Shown one piece after another: positions 34,966 to 44,518 of a stretch of DNA of 64,000 nucleotides; positions within the stretch are counted from its first letter, which is position 1; each line of letters opens with the position of its first letter. The translations under genes and the position numbers were made by a program. The stretch lies in the NCBI RefSeq assembly GCF_003326675.1, contig NZ_JPWF01000001.1:186001-250000 (forward strand), given 5' to 3'. The notes beneath the pieces were generated by a model that did not search any database, was not told the DNA's origin, and saw only the letters and a program-made list of their open reading frames with translations. Source of the stretch: Thalassospira profundimaris (GTDB lineage: Bacteria; Pseudomonadota; Alphaproteobacteria; Rhodospirillales; Thalassospiraceae).

Positions 34966-36332
34966 CCGGCCTGCATATTCCTGCTCGCACTGCCGAGCAG
35001 CCCGGACTTGGGCCGGATACTGTCACCAAGGGGCAGAAGTCGCCTGCTTTGCACACCTTGCGTCAGCATAGCCTTGTCGGGGGCGGAATTGTCCTGCTGC
35101 TGTTTTTCGGGATGATGCTTTGGCTGATGGTGGCGCAATTGTCCGGGGCTGTTGTGGCATCGGGCAAGCTTGTCGTCGAAAGCAACGTCAAGGATGTTCA
35201 GCATTCCGACGGTGGTATTATTGGCGAAATCCATGTGCGTGACGGGGACCGCGTTACAGCCGGCGATCTTTTGATCCGACTGGACGATACCATGGCGCGC
35301 GCAAGCCTTGGGATTGTTGAAACGCAATTGTCGTCTCTTGCGGCGCGTCGCATGCGGTTGACCGCGGAACGTGACAATCTTTCGGAACTGCCGATCCCGG
35401 ATCTTTTTACGGATCGGCTTGATGATCCGGCGGTTGGCGACCTGATTGCAGCGGAGCGCAACTTGTTCACCGCCCGACGAAACAGTCTCGAAGGTGAAAA
35501 GGAACAGCTGTCCCAGAAGCGTGCCCAACTTTCAGAAACCATCATTGGTCTTAATGCGCAAAAGACAGCCAATGAAGAAGAACGACGTCATATCGTTGAT
35601 GAGTTGACCGGCCTTGAAGGGCTGTTTGCCAAGCAACTTGTACCGATCACCCGTGTTGCAGCCTTGCGCCGGGAACGGGCAAGCCTGGATGGGACGCATG
35701 GTGAATTGACAGCCAGTATTGCCGCCACCCGGATGCAGATATCGGAAACCGAAATGCAGATGCTGCAGCTTGATCGGGATCGCCAAACCGAAGTTCTTGG
35801 TGAACTTACAGACATCGATCAGCAGATTGCCGAACTGATGCAAAAGCAGATTGCCCTGCGCGATCAGCTGCGCCGGATCGATATTCGCGCCCCATATGAC
35901 GGAACGGTCTATCAGATGTCGGTTCATACGGTGGGCGGGGTGATTGCGGCCGGCGACCGGATTATGGGGATTGTCCCGGATCAGGATGAACTGGTGATCG
36001 AAGCCCATATCAGTCCACGCGACATCGAACAGGTGGTGTTGGGACAGGATGCGGTTCTGCGCTTCACCGCATTTAATCAACGGACCACACCGGAACTGTC
36101 GGGAAGTGTTTTGTTCGTGGCGGCGGATCTGGAGCGTGATGAGCTGACCGGCGATACATATTATATTGTGCGTGTCCGAATTTCCGCAGGCGAAGTGGCC
36201 AGACTTGACGGTCGTGATCTTGTGCCGGGGATGCCCGTCGAAGTGTTTCTTGCGACCGGCGAGCGCACAGCGCTCAGTTATCTGATCAAACCGCTTTCCG
36301 ATCAGTTCGCCCGGGCCTTTCGCGAAGACTGA
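34962..36332 (+). CDS. hasE: type I secretion membrane fusion protein (HasE/PrtE-like)
   Basis: A 456-residue periplasmic adaptor anchored by one N-terminal transmembrane helix (about residues 38-62: G-G-I-V-L-L-L-F-F-G-M-M-L-W-L-M-V). The biotinyl-lipoyl-like half motifs flank a long coiled coil (residues about 110-310). The C-terminal beta-barrel contains I-D-I-R-A-P-Y-D-G-T-V and L-V-P-G-M-P-V-E-V-F. It bridges HasD and a TolC-like outer-membrane channel, which is not in the window. Start overlaps the hasD stop; RBS AGGAGAAACC. Confidence 0.88.
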   Translation: MTGLHIPARTAEQPGLGPDTVTKGQKSPALHTLRQHSLVGGGIVLLLFFGMMLWLMVAQLSGAVVASGKLVVESNVKDVQHSDGGIIGEIHVRDGDRVTAGDLLIRLDDTMARASLGIVETQLSSLAARRMRLTAERDNLSELPIPDLFTDRLDDPAVGDLIAAERNLFTARRNSLEGEKEQLSQKRAQLSETIIGLNAQKTANEEERRHIVDELTGLEGLFAKQLVPITRVAALRRERASLDGTHGELTASIAATRMQISETEMQMLQLDRDRQTEVLGELTDIDQQIAELMQKQIALRDQLRRIDIRAPYDGTVYQMSVHTVGGVIAAGDRIMGIVPDQDELVIEAHISPRDIEQVVLGQDAVLRFTAFNQRTTPELSGSVLFVAADLERDELTGDTYYIVRVRISAGEVARLDGRDLVPGMPVEVFLATGERTALSYLIKPLSDQFARAFRED

Positions 36333-36364
36333 TCACGATAAAACCGAACCTTTGTCAGATATCG

Positions 36365-36411
36365 CCCTGTTTCAATCGTTTCAGAAACAGGGGGCCGGTG
36401 GAAATCCGGCC
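36365..36411 (+). other. tandem hairpins between hasE and the heme oxygenase gene
   Basis: A first perfect 9-bp stem (CCCTGTTTC 36365-36373, GAAACAGGG 36384-36392) is followed at once by GGCCGG/CCGGCC (36393-36398, 36406-36411). There is no T tract, so transcription may continue; the structure could be a processing or stability element. Confidence 0.45.
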
Positions 36412-36437
36412 CGACAGGACATAAGGATGAGGCAATC

Positions 36438-37034
36438 ATGAATGCAATTGTCGGGCAACCGGTTGGGGATATTCCACGACTGGAAGAAATCAGACAGTCA
36501 ACACGCAGCGCGCACCAGTCTGTTGATAACATGGTCATGGCGATGGCGCCGTTTGACAACCGCGCCAATTACGCGCGCTTTTTGGGGCTGCAATATATCT
36601 TTCATGCCCGGATGAAGCCGTTATATGACGCCAAAGACCTGAATGCGACAATTCCCGGCCTTGCGAAGCGTAGCCGCTTTGACGCGGTTTGTCGCGATAT
36701 GGATGATCTGGAAACAGAACATCCGAAAGACAGGAGTCGCTTGGCAGTTCCGCAGGTCGGTGCGGAACGGATCGGTTGGCTTTATGTTTGCGAAGGATCA
36801 TCGCTTGGCGCGGCTTTTCTGTTAAAGGCGGCTGCCAATATCGGACTGAATGACGGTTTCGGGGCGCGACATCTGGCTGGTCATGCGGATGGTCGTGGCA
36901 AGCACTGGCGGGAATTTGTCGAACAACTCAATGGCTTGACCCTGGATGACGACGAAGAGGCCGCCGTGCGCAAAGGTGCGGTGGATGGCTTTGCGTTTTT
37001 CCGCAATCTGGTATCAAGCAGCCAACCGGCGTAA
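36438..37034 (+). CDS. heme oxygenase
   Basis: A 198-residue biliverdin-producing heme oxygenase of the bacterial HemO/HmuO/BphO type. It opens heme in the cytoplasm and frees iron, CO and a biliverdin. The proximal ligand is H26 in S-A-H-Q-S-V-D, and the distal-helix glycine motif G-S-S-L-G-A-A-F lies near residue 122. The overall all-helical pattern and length fit. It follows hasE by about 100 bp in the same direction, completing the path from hemophore to free iron. No bacteriophytochrome gene is adjacent, which favours iron acquisition over chromophore supply. Confidence 0.88.
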   Translation: MNAIVGQPVGDIPRLEEIRQSTRSAHQSVDNMVMAMAPFDNRANYARFLGLQYIFHARMKPLYDAKDLNATIPGLAKRSRFDAVCRDMDDLETEHPKDRSRLAVPQVGAERIGWLYVCEGSSLGAAFLLKAAANIGLNDGFGARHLAGHADGRGKHWREFVEQLNGLTLDDDEEAAVRKGAVDGFAFFRNLVSSSQPA

Positions 37035-37084
37035 GGCCGGTTTGAATCCTTGGGTTGAATGGCTTGGTGCGCCTGTATCCTGAC

Positions 37085-37113
37085 TTGATTTCTGCGCAAA
37101 CCGGCTGTATAAA
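37085..37113 (+). promoter_or_regulatory. sigma-70-type promoter before rimP
   Basis: TTGATT (37085-37090), a 17-bp spacer and TATAAA (37108-37113), just upstream of the rimP-nusA-infB block. It would give a leader of about 75 nt containing the hairpin at 37141. Confidence 0.6.
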
Positions 37114-37140
37114 GCCGCCAAGCTTTTTGTAAATTCTGAC

Positions 37141-37177
37141 AAAGAGTGGGCCTCGCGCCCGCTCTTTTGTGCTTTTT
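37141..37177 (+). terminator. terminator-like hairpin in the rimP leader
   Basis: AAAGAGTGGGC pairs with GCCCGCTCTTT (11 bp, one G-U) around CTCGC, followed by T-rich sequence with TTTTT. It may end the heme oxygenase transcript or act as an attenuator, since the best promoter for rimP lies upstream of it. Confidence 0.6.
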
Positions 37178-37195
37178 GGGGTATGGCATCGCTTT

Positions 37196-37735
37196 ATGGC
37201 TGAGCTGATTGGACAACAGTTAAAAGATCCGTTGATGGCGAAAATCACGGCAATTATCGAGCCGTCGATCAACGCGCTTGGATTTGAACTGGTCCGTGTT
37301 TCCATGACGGGACAGGACCACAATATCCTGCAAATCATGGCAGATCGCCCGGATGCGACAGGCAGCATCAATGTAGAAGATTGCGCCCAGATCAGCCGTA
37401 CGGTTTCTGCCCTTATGGATGTCGAAGATCCGATTTCGGGTGCCTATCACCTTGAAGTCAGTTCTCCGGGGATCGACCGCCCGTTGACCCGTGCCACGCA
37501 TTTCGCAGTGTGGAAAGGTTTCGAGGCAAAGGTCGAACTGGTGATGGCCATCAATGGTCGTCGCCGTTTCAGCGGTTTGCTGGATGGAATTGAAGATAAT
37601 GCGGTCGCCCTGATTGTCGATGGCGAACGCGTCTTGTTGCCGTTGGCCGATATCGCAAAGGCGAAATTGGTTCTGACGGATGAATTGATCGCGCATGTCA
37701 CCGGCAATCGCCGCGCTGACGACAACGCAGAATAG
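37196..37735 (+). CDS. rimP: ribosome maturation factor RimP
   Basis: A 179-residue factor needed for 30S subunit maturation. The N-domain contains I-E-P-S-I-N-A-L-G-F-E-L-V-R-V and the signature Y-H-L-E-V-S-S-P-G-I-D-R-P-L. The C-terminal SH3-like domain follows (G-R-R-R-F-S-G-L-L-D-G-I). ATG 37196 was chosen; no strong ribosome binding site is seen and ATG 37235 is an alternative. It heads the rimP-nusA-ylxR-infB-rbfA-truB-rpsO block. Confidence 0.93.
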   Translation: MAELIGQQLKDPLMAKITAIIEPSINALGFELVRVSMTGQDHNILQIMADRPDATGSINVEDCAQISRTVSALMDVEDPISGAYHLEVSSPGIDRPLTRATHFAVWKGFEAKVELVMAINGRRRFSGLLDGIEDNAVALIVDGERVLLPLADIAKAKLVLTDELIAHVTGNRRADDNAE

Positions 37736-37744
37736 AGGTTGGAT

Positions 37745-39301
37745 ATGGAAGCAACTTCGGGAATGCCGCGGCCGGAACTTTTGCAGGTCGCTGATGCCGT
37801 TGCCCGTGAAAAGGGCATTGATCGTGACGAGGTTCTTGGTGCAATGGAGCAGGCCATCCAGAAGGCCGGCCGTTCCAGATATGGCCATGAACACGATATT
37901 CGTGCCCATATCGACCGCAAAACCGGCGAAATCAAACTCGCACGTTTCATCGAAGTTACCGATGACATTGAGAACGACTTCACACAGATGTCGCTCGAAC
38001 AGGCGCGTATTCGTAATGAAAACATCAATCTGGGCGAATTCCTGATTGATCCGCTGCCGCCGATCGACTTTGGCCGTATTGCTGCGCAGACTGCAAAGCA
38101 GGTCATCGTGCAGAAGGTTCGCGATGCAGAACGTGAACGTCAGTTCGAAGAATATAAAGACCGCGCTGATGAAGTGATCAACGGTGTCGTCAAGCGTGTC
38201 GAGTTTGGCAACGTTCTTGTTGATATCGGTCGCGCCGAAGCCATCCTGCGCCGCGAAGAACTGATCCCGCGTGAAACCGTCCGTCAGGGCGATCGCGTTC
38301 GTGCGCTGATCCTTGATGTTCGTCGCGAACAGCGTGGCCCGCAGATCTTCCTGTCGCGTACCCATCCGACCTTCATGGCAAAACTGTTTGCCCAGGAAGT
38401 TCCGGAAATCTACGACGGCATCATCGAGATCAAATCGGTTGCCCGTGATCCGGGTTCGCGCGCCAAGATTTCGGTTCTGTCTTCTGACAGCTCGATTGAC
38501 CCGGTCGGCGCCTGTGTCGGTATGCGCGGTTCGCGTGTTCAGGCCGTTGTTGCCGAACTTCAGGGCGAAAAAATCGACATCATTCAGTGGTCGGAAGACC
38601 CGGCAACCTTTGTTGTGAACGCATTGGCTCCGGCCGAAGTCACCAAGGTTGTTCTTGATGAAGAAGCAAACCGTATCGAGGTCGTCGTTCCGGACGATCA
38701 GCTCAGCCTGGCGATTGGCCGTCGTGGTCAGAACGTTCGTCTTGCTTCGCAGCTGACCGGTTGGGATATCGACATTCTGACCGAGGAAGACGAAAGCGAA
38801 CGTCGTCAGGAAGAAGCGCGCAAGCGTGCGGAAATGTTCATCAAGGCACTTGATGTTGATGAAGTTATCGCCCATCTCCTGGTCGCCGAAGGCTTTACCT
38901 CGATCGAGGAAGTCGGTTACGTGCCGCTGGCCGAACTGGCAGAAATCGAAGGTTTCGAGGAAGAAATCGCGGAAGAACTGCGCAACCGTGCGCGTACCTT
39001 CCTGGCCGAAGAAGCCGAACGTCTCCAGAAGCGCCGTGAAGAGCTCAAGGTTGCTGATGATCTGGTCGAGTTCAATGGCCTGTCGCTGGCAGTTGTTGTT
39101 CGCCTTGGCGAGAACGACGTCAAAACCCTCGAAGATTTCGCGGATCTGGCAAGCGACGAGCTGATCGAATATATCGGCGATGCTGACAGCATGACCATGG
39201 ATCAGGCCAATGACCTGATTATGGAAGCCCGTCGCCAGCTTGGCTGGTTCGAAGGTCTTGAAGACGAGACCGACGAAGCAGCTGAAGACGAAGAGGCCTA
39301 A
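37745..39301 (+). CDS. nusA: transcription termination/antitermination factor NusA
   Basis: A 518-residue RNA-polymerase-associated factor controlling pausing, termination and antitermination. The order is an N-terminal polymerase-binding domain (1-125), S1 (near 135-200), two KH domains (to about 345, with G-A-C-V-G-M-R-G-S-R-V and A-I-G-R-R-G-Q-N-V-R-L-A), then two C-terminal helix-hairpin acidic repeats. ATG 37745 follows GAGGTTGGA; a TTG six bases earlier is in frame. The tail is strongly acidic. Confidence 0.96.
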   Translation: MEATSGMPRPELLQVADAVAREKGIDRDEVLGAMEQAIQKAGRSRYGHEHDIRAHIDRKTGEIKLARFIEVTDDIENDFTQMSLEQARIRNENINLGEFLIDPLPPIDFGRIAAQTAKQVIVQKVRDAERERQFEEYKDRADEVINGVVKRVEFGNVLVDIGRAEAILRREELIPRETVRQGDRVRALILDVRREQRGPQIFLSRTHPTFMAKLFAQEVPEIYDGIIEIKSVARDPGSRAKISVLSSDSSIDPVGACVGMRGSRVQAVVAELQGEKIDIIQWSEDPATFVVNALAPAEVTKVVLDEEANRIEVVVPDDQLSLAIGRRGQNVRLASQLTGWDIDILTEEDESERRQEEARKRAEMFIKALDVDEVIAHLLVAEGFTSIEEVGYVPLAELAEIEGFEEEIAEELRNRARTFLAEEAERLQKRREELKVADDLVEFNGLSLAVVVRLGENDVKTLEDFADLASDELIEYIGDADSMTMDQANDLIMEARRQLGWFEGLEDETDEAAEDEEA

Positions 39302-39319
39302 GGCCGATCGGAGGACGCC

Positions 39320-39910
39320 ATGTCGCATCGTAAAGGCGGCAAGGTAGCCGAGGTTCCGGAACGCCGGTGCATTGTCACCGGCGAAGTCCGGGACAAGGAA
39401 GATCTTCTCAGGGTTGTGATCGGGCCGGATGGTTCGGTTGTTCCCGATCTAGAGGAACGGCTACCGGGACGGGGATTATGGTTGTGCCCGTCGCGGGATG
39501 TGGTAAATACCGCCTGTGCAAAAAACGCTTTTGCCCGGGCGGCGCGGCAAAAAGTTGTGGTTGACGCCGCGCTTGCAGACCGGATCGAGCAGCTGCTGAC
39601 GCAGAAATGTCTTGATCTGCTGTCGCTTGCGCGCCGCGCCGGTCAGGCTGTTGCCGGGTTTGAAAAGGCCCGCGCCCAGATTGCCGAGGGGGCGGCTTTG
39701 ATATTGGCAGCACGCGATGGTGCTGCGGACGGAAAATCCAAGATCGAGGCCAAGGCCCGGGATCTGCCGATTTATTCCGTTCTGGATGCTGCTGAAATCG
39801 GCGCGGCTTTTGGTCGCGAAAAAGCAGTGCATGTGGCTGTTGCGCCGGGTGGTCTGGCCAAACGGTTGGGCCGTTCGCTGAAACGGCTAGAAGGATTTCG
39901 CGCAGTCTGA
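39320..39910 (+). CDS. YlxR (DUF448) RNA-binding protein fused to an L7Ae-like domain
   Basis: A 196-residue protein with two domains: YlxR/DUF448 (residues about 12-85, P-E-R-R-C-I-V-T-G and [10 protein letters not shown]) and a ribosomal L7Ae-like domain (about 95-185, [15 protein letters not shown]). In Firmicutes these are separate genes (ylxR, ylxQ) between nusA and infB; alphaproteobacteria often carry the fusion. It lies in the same position here. It is a probable RNA or nucleoid-associated regulator. Confidence 0.88.
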   Translation: MSHRKGGKVAEVPERRCIVTGEVRDKEDLLRVVIGPDGSVVPDLEERLPGRGLWLCPSRDVVNTACAKNAFARAARQKVVVDAALADRIEQLLTQKCLDLLSLARRAGQAVAGFEKARAQIAEGAALILAARDGAADGKSKIEAKARDLPIYSVLDAAEIGAAFGREKAVHVAVAPGGLAKRLGRSLKRLEGFRAV

Positions 39911-39990
39911 CATCAGGCATGCGCCGGACGGACAGGACAGGATCGGCATTGGAAGTCGATCCCGCAGGAAATGAGGAAGTTGGACGGATT

Positions 39991-42660
39991 ATGAGTGATC
40001 GCGATCAGGAGAAGAAACCGCTGAGCCTCAACAGATCGAAGCTTGAATTGAGCAAGACGGTCGAGGCAGGGCAGGTTCGTCAAAACTTCTCGCATGGACG
40101 GTCCAAATCTGTGACCGTCGAAGTGCGTAAGAAGCGTACATTCGAAAAGAACGAATCCGGCCGCTTCCGTGAAGTGAAGAAGGATCTCGTTGCAGAGCAG
40201 GCCCCGGCAGAAACGCCGGCACCGGAAGCCAAGAAGGAACCGGTAGAAGAGCCGAAGCCGCGTCCGGTTGCTGAAGATCATGGCAACCTGACCGACAGCG
40301 AACGCGCTGCACGTATGGCTGCTTTGAAGGCTGCTGAAGAGCGCCGCAAGCAGGAAGAGGCTGACGCCGAAGTCCGTGCGCGCGAAGAAGCTGCCCGCAA
40401 GGTTGCCGAGGAAGAAGCTCGTAAGGTCGAGGAAGCCAAGGCTGCCGAGGCGGCAAAAGTCGCCGAGGAAGAAGCCAAGGACAAGGCAGAGGTTTCAGTT
40501 GAAGACGTTGAAAAGCAGCTTGCTGCTTCAACGGCAAAAGGCAAGACCTCGAAGCCGAAACCGGCCGCGACCCCGAAAGCCAAGGAAGAAGAAGTTATTA
40601 TGGGTGAACCGGCAGAACCGCTGGTCCCGGAAGAGCGTCGTCGTGCCGCACCGTCCACTGCTAAGCCGAAAAGCCGCAATGAGCAGGACGAGGAAGATGC
40701 CCGCAAGGCAGCACGCAAGCGCGCCGAGGAAGAAGCACAGGGTCGTGCTGCGCGCGCCAAAACCGATGATGGCCGTCGTCGTGGCAAGCTGTCGATCGCC
40801 AATGCAATGACCGGTGACGAAGGTGGCCGTCGTCGTTCCATGGCGTCGATCAAGCGTCAGCAGGCCAAAGCCAAAGCCCGCGCGATGGGCACGCAGAAGC
40901 CGAAAGAGAAAATCGTACGTGACGTGATCATCCCGGACGTTATCACCGTCCAGGAACTGGCCAACCGTATGGCTGAACGGGCAGCAGACGTGATCAAGAC
41001 TCTGATGAGCATGGGCGTTATGGCGACCATCAACCAGAGCCTCGATCCCGATACCGCGCAGCTGGTGGTCGAAGAGTTCGGTCACAATGTCAAACGCGTC
41101 TCGGATGCCGACGTTGAAGAAGCACTGGTCGTTGCAGATGACAACGAAGATCAGCTGGTTTCGCGTCCGCCGGTTGTGACTGTTATGGGTCACGTTGACC
41201 ACGGTAAAACCTCGTTGCTTGACGCCCTGCGTTCAACCGACGTTGCCGGTGGCGAAGCTGGTGGCATTACCCAGCATATCGGTGCCTATCAGGTTACCAT
41301 GGCAACCGGTGCGAAAATCACCTTCATCGATACCCCGGGCCACGCCGCATTTACCGAAATGCGTTCGCGCGGTGCCAAGGTTACCGATATCGTTGTTCTG
41401 GTTGTTGCAGCCGATGACTCGGTCATGCCGCAGACGATCGAGGCCATCAGCCACGCCAAGGCCGCTGGTGTTCCGATGATTGTCGCGATCAACAAGATCG
41501 ACAAGCCGGGTGCCAACCCGACCAAGGTTAAAACCGAACTGCTTCAGCACGAAGTTGTGGTTGAGGAAATGGGCGGTGATGTTCAGGCTGTTGAAGTTTC
41601 GGCCAAACAGCGTCTGGGTCTGACCGAACTTGAAGAAGCCATCCTTCTTCAGGCCGAGGTTCTTGATCTCAAAGCCAACCCGGAACGTGTTGCAGACGGT
41701 GTTGTCGTTGAAGCCCGTATGGAAAAAGGCCGTGGTCCGGTCGCGACCGTTCTGGTTCAGCGCGGTACGCTGAAAACCGGTGATATCTTTGTCACGGGTC
41801 CGGAATGGGGCCGTGTTCGTGCGCTGGTCGATGACCACGGTACGCGCGTTAACGACGCGATCCCGGGTATGCCGGTCGAGGTTACCGGTCTGAACGGTGT
41901 TCCGTCGGCTGGTGATGACTTCGTGGTTGTTGAAAACGAAGCCAAGGCACGTGAAGTTGCTGACTTCCGTCAGCGTCGTATTCGCGAAACCCAGGCTGCT
42001 GCGATGAAGAAATCCGCGCTCGAGAACATGTTCTCGCAGAGCGGCGAAGTTAAAGAACTTCCGATCGTCATCAAGGGTGACGTGCAGGGTTCTGTCGAAG
42101 CCCTTATCGGTACCTTGCAGAAACTTGGTAACGAGGAAGTTTCGGTTCGCGTTCTTCATAGCGGCGTTGGCGGTATCAACGAATCCGACGTTACCCTGGC
42201 CCGTGCATCCAATGCACTGATCATCGGCTTTAACGTTCGTGCGAACCAGCAGGCTCGTGAACAGGCCCGTCGCGACAACGTTGATATTCGTTACTACTCG
42301 ATCATTTATGATGTCGCTGATGACATCAAAAAGATGCTGTCGGGTATGCTTTCGCCGGAAGTTCGCGAGAAATTCCTGGGTTACGCAGAAATCCGCGACA
42401 TCTTCACCATCTCTGGCAACAAGATCGCCGGTTGTATGGTCACCGAGGGTATCGTCAAACGCGGTGCGGGCGTCCGCCTGCTGCGCGACGATGTGGTTAT
42501 CCACTCGGGCGAACTGTCCACGCTTCGTCGCTTCAAGGATGAAGTTAAAGAAGTCCGCGAGGGCTATGAATGTGGCATGTCATTCGCCAAGTATAACGAC
42601 CTTCAGGTTGGCGATATGATCGAGTGCTTCGAAAACGAGGAAATCGCCGTCGAACTGTAA
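39991..42660 (+). CDS. infB: translation initiation factor IF-2
   Basis: An 889-residue GTPase that places initiator tRNA on the 30S subunit. The N-terminus (to about residue 300) is highly charged, with long Glu/Lys/Ala coiled-coil stretches. The GTPase domain begins with G1 G-H-V-D-H-G-K-T, then D-T-P-G-H-A-A-F (G3) and N-K-I-D-K (G4), followed by IF-2 domains II to IV. ATG 39991 gives M-S-D-R-D-Q-E-K; the open frame upstream lies in the spacer after ylxR. Confidence 0.97.
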   Translation: MSDRDQEKKPLSLNRSKLELSKTVEAGQVRQNFSHGRSKSVTVEVRKKRTFEKNESGRFREVKKDLVAEQAPAETPAPEAKKEPVEEPKPRPVAEDHGNLTDSERAARMAALKAAEERRKQEEADAEVRAREEAARKVAEEEARKVEEAKAAEAAKVAEEEAKDKAEVSVEDVEKQLAASTAKGKTSKPKPAATPKAKEEEVIMGEPAEPLVPEERRRAAPSTAKPKSRNEQDEEDARKAARKRAEEEAQGRAARAKTDDGRRRGKLSIANAMTGDEGGRRRSMASIKRQQAKAKARAMGTQKPKEKIVRDVIIPDVITVQELANRMAERAADVIKTLMSMGVMATINQSLDPDTAQLVVEEFGHNVKRVSDADVEEALVVADDNEDQLVSRPPVVTVMGHVDHGKTSLLDALRSTDVAGGEAGGITQHIGAYQVTMATGAKITFIDTPGHAAFTEMRSRGAKVTDIVVLVVAADDSVMPQTIEAISHAKAAGVPMIVAINKIDKPGANPTKVKTELLQHEVVVEEMGGDVQAVEVSAKQRLGLTELEEAILLQAEVLDLKANPERVADGVVVEARMEKGRGPVATVLVQRGTLKTGDIFVTGPEWGRVRALVDDHGTRVNDAIPGMPVEVTGLNGVPSAGDDFVVVENEAKAREVADFRQRRIRETQAAAMKKSALENMFSQSGEVKELPIVIKGDVQGSVEALIGTLQKLGNEEVSVRVLHSGVGGINESDVTLARASNALIIGFNVRANQQAREQARRDNVDIRYYSIIYDVADDIKKMLSGMLSPEVREKFLGYAEIRDIFTISGNKIAGCMVTEGIVKRGAGVRLLRDDVVIHSGELSTLRRFKDEVKEVREGYECGMSFAKYNDLQVGDMIECFENEEIAVEL

Positions 42661-42677
42661 GACGGTGAGGAACTGAA

Positions 42678-43097
42678 ATGGCGAAGCAACCAGCCAAGGC
42701 ACCAAGTCAGCGACAGCTCCGAGTGGCGGAAGAAATCCGTCAGGCGCTGTCGCAGGCGTTGGAGCGCGGAGATATTTACGATCCGGATCTGACACGTCGC
42801 CCGGTAACCATTACCGGCGTCAATCTTTCACCGGATATGCGTAATGCTATGGTATCCTTTACCCCGCTTGGCGGCGGTGAGGCCGAAACGTCGCTTAAGG
42901 CGTTGACGCGTCAGAAAGGACATCTGCGCAATCATGTGGCCCACACGGTTCACATGAAATATGTGCCAGCATTGCGATTTGTCGAAGACAAAAGTTTTGA
43001 TGTCGCAGACCATATCGGTGCCCTTTTGCGTGATCCGCATGTCGCGCAGGATCTGGCGAAAGACCGGTCTGTTGACCAGGAAGATGAGGACGACTGA
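42678..43097 (+). CDS. rbfA: ribosome-binding factor A
   Basis: A 139-residue KH-fold protein that aids late 30S maturation and cold adaptation. The core reads R-V-A-E-E-I-R-Q-A-L-S-Q-A-L, then V-T-I-T-G-V-N-L-S-P-D-M-R-N-A and L-R-F-V-E-D-K-S-F-D. The C-terminal tail is acidic. ATG 42678 follows a GAGG sequence. The stop overlaps truB by one base. Confidence 0.95.
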   Translation: MAKQPAKAPSQRQLRVAEEIRQALSQALERGDIYDPDLTRRPVTITGVNLSPDMRNAMVSFTPLGGGEAETSLKALTRQKGHLRNHVAHTVHMKYVPALRFVEDKSFDVADHIGALLRDPHVAQDLAKDRSVDQEDEDD

Positions 43098-44023
43098 TGG
43101 CGCGTCGCCGTCGCGGTAAAAGCATCAATGGCTGGCTGGCGGTCGACAAGCCCCTGGAGATCACCTCGTCAACGGTGGTCAACCAGGTCCGTCGTCTGCT
43201 TGATGCCAACAAGGCCGGACATGGCGGGACTCTTGATCCGCTTGCGTCCGGTGTTCTGCCAATTGCCTTTGGCGAAGCAACCAAAACGGTTGCATATGTC
43301 ATGGATGGCAGCAAAAGTTATCGTGTGACGCTGAAATTCGGCGAAGCACGCAGCACGGACGATGCCGAAGGCGAGGTTATTGAAACCTCTGACCATCGTC
43401 CGACAGAAGACGAAATCAAGGCAGTGCTGGGTGAATTTATTGGTGAAATCCAGCAAGTGCCGCCAAAGTTTTCGGCGATCAAGGTCAATGGCAAGCGTGC
43501 CTATGATCTTGCACGCCGCGATGAAGACGTGGTGTTGAAGCCGCGTCCGATTCTGATCAAGGATCTTCGACTGGTCGAGATGCCGGATCGTGATCACGCC
43601 GTGTTCGATGTTGTATCGGGCAAGGGTGCTTATATGCGATCTTTGGCGCGCGATATTGCGCTGCGCCTTGGCACTGTCGGCTATATCGCCGCGCTTCGCC
43701 GGACATCGGCGGGGCCGTTTTCGGAGGAAAACGCCATCCCGTTGCGTGACTTGCTCGAGATGGACCCCGAAGAGGTGATGAAGAAAATGCTTCCGGTTGA
43801 GACCGCGCTGGACGACATCCCGGCGCTGGCCTTGACCGAAGTCGAGGCGCAACGCCTTTCCTCTGGCCAGCCTGTCGGGCTGTTGCCGGTGGCAAAGCGC
43901 AATGCTCTCGAAAACCCCGTCGTGCAGGACGAAATCGTCTGTGCCATGCTCCATGACCGCGCTGTTGCGTTGGCGGAGATCAATGGTGGCGAAATTCGGC
44001 CTGTGCGTGTTTTTAATCTCTAA
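43097..44023 (+). CDS. truB: tRNA pseudouridine(55) synthase
   Basis: A 308-residue enzyme converting U55 of the tRNA T-loop to pseudouridine. The catalytic aspartate is in [13 protein letters not shown]; further motifs are Y-R-V-T-L-K-F-G and [17 protein letters not shown]. The C-terminal extension resembles a PUA-like segment. The start overlaps the rbfA stop (TGATG). Confidence 0.96.
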   Translation: MARRRRGKSINGWLAVDKPLEITSSTVVNQVRRLLDANKAGHGGTLDPLASGVLPIAFGEATKTVAYVMDGSKSYRVTLKFGEARSTDDAEGEVIETSDHRPTEDEIKAVLGEFIGEIQQVPPKFSAIKVNGKRAYDLARRDEDVVLKPRPILIKDLRLVEMPDRDHAVFDVVSGKGAYMRSLARDIALRLGTVGYIAALRRTSAGPFSEENAIPLRDLLEMDPEEVMKKMLPVETALDDIPALALTEVEAQRLSSGQPVGLLPVAKRNALENPVVQDEIVCAMLHDRAVALAEINGGEIRPVRVFNL

Positions 44024-44040
44024 AGGCGAAAGGATGCCTG

Positions 44041-44310
44041 ATGTCGATTACTGCTGAACGCAAAGCTGAGCTGATCAAAGAATACGCTCAGAAAGATGGT
44101 GACACCGGTTCCCCCGAAGTTCAGGTTGCAATCCTGAGTGAGCGGATCAAGAACCTCACCGAGCACATGAAAGAACATAACCACGACTTCCATAGCCGTC
44201 GTGGTCTTCTCATGATGGTTGGTCAGCGTCGCCGCCTGCTGAAGTATCTGCAGCGCAAAGACCAGTCGCGTTACGAGAGCGTTATCGAACGCCTCGGTAT
44301 TCGCCGCTGA
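44041..44310 (+). CDS. rpsO: 30S ribosomal protein S15
   Basis: An 89-residue S15 with all family hallmarks: [27 protein letters not shown] and the Y-L-Q-R-K-D end. It binds 16S rRNA near helix 22 and starts platform assembly. RBS AAAGGA precedes ATG 44041. A strong terminator follows, separating it from pnp as in many bacteria. Confidence 0.98.
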   Translation: MSITAERKAELIKEYAQKDGDTGSPEVQVAILSERIKNLTEHMKEHNHDFHSRRGLLMMVGQRRRLLKYLQRKDQSRYESVIERLGIRR

Positions 44311-44320
44311 TTTCAAACTG

Positions 44321-44351
44321 CGGCGGAGGGTGACCTCCGCCGTCGTTTTTT
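44321..44351 (+). terminator. terminator after rpsO
   Basis: Perfect 9-bp stem CGGCGGAGG / CCTCCGCCG with loop GTGA, then TCG and six T. Confidence 0.88.
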
Positions 44352-44418
44352 ATTGTTCCGGTGGATCGGGACACGAGAAGCAGGGTCGGATGGGCCGACC
44401 CAATGCTTGCGCCGGACC

Positions 44419-44458
44419 CATTAATTATGACGCTGTTATGAAAGCCTCATAATTAATG
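44419..44458 (+). promoter_or_regulatory. long hairpin in the pnp leader
   Basis: A perfect 12-bp inverted repeat (CATTAATTATGA 44419-44430, TCATAATTAATG 44447-44458) with a 16-base loop, 60 bp before the pnp start. In E. coli, pnp is autoregulated through RNase III cleavage of a leader hairpin; the same logic may apply here, though this stem is shorter. Confidence 0.5.
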
Positions 44459-44518
44459 TGTTCGGAACTCGTGTAGTATTCCGGGTCCGCCAGAGGTTTG
44501 TAAGAGGAAGAGAAAATA

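Noticed and set aside
37220..39328. 702-codon open frame on the minus strand
   Set aside because: It is antisense to rimP and nusA, whose domains are unmistakable; the reading is a codon-bias shadow with no family resemblance.
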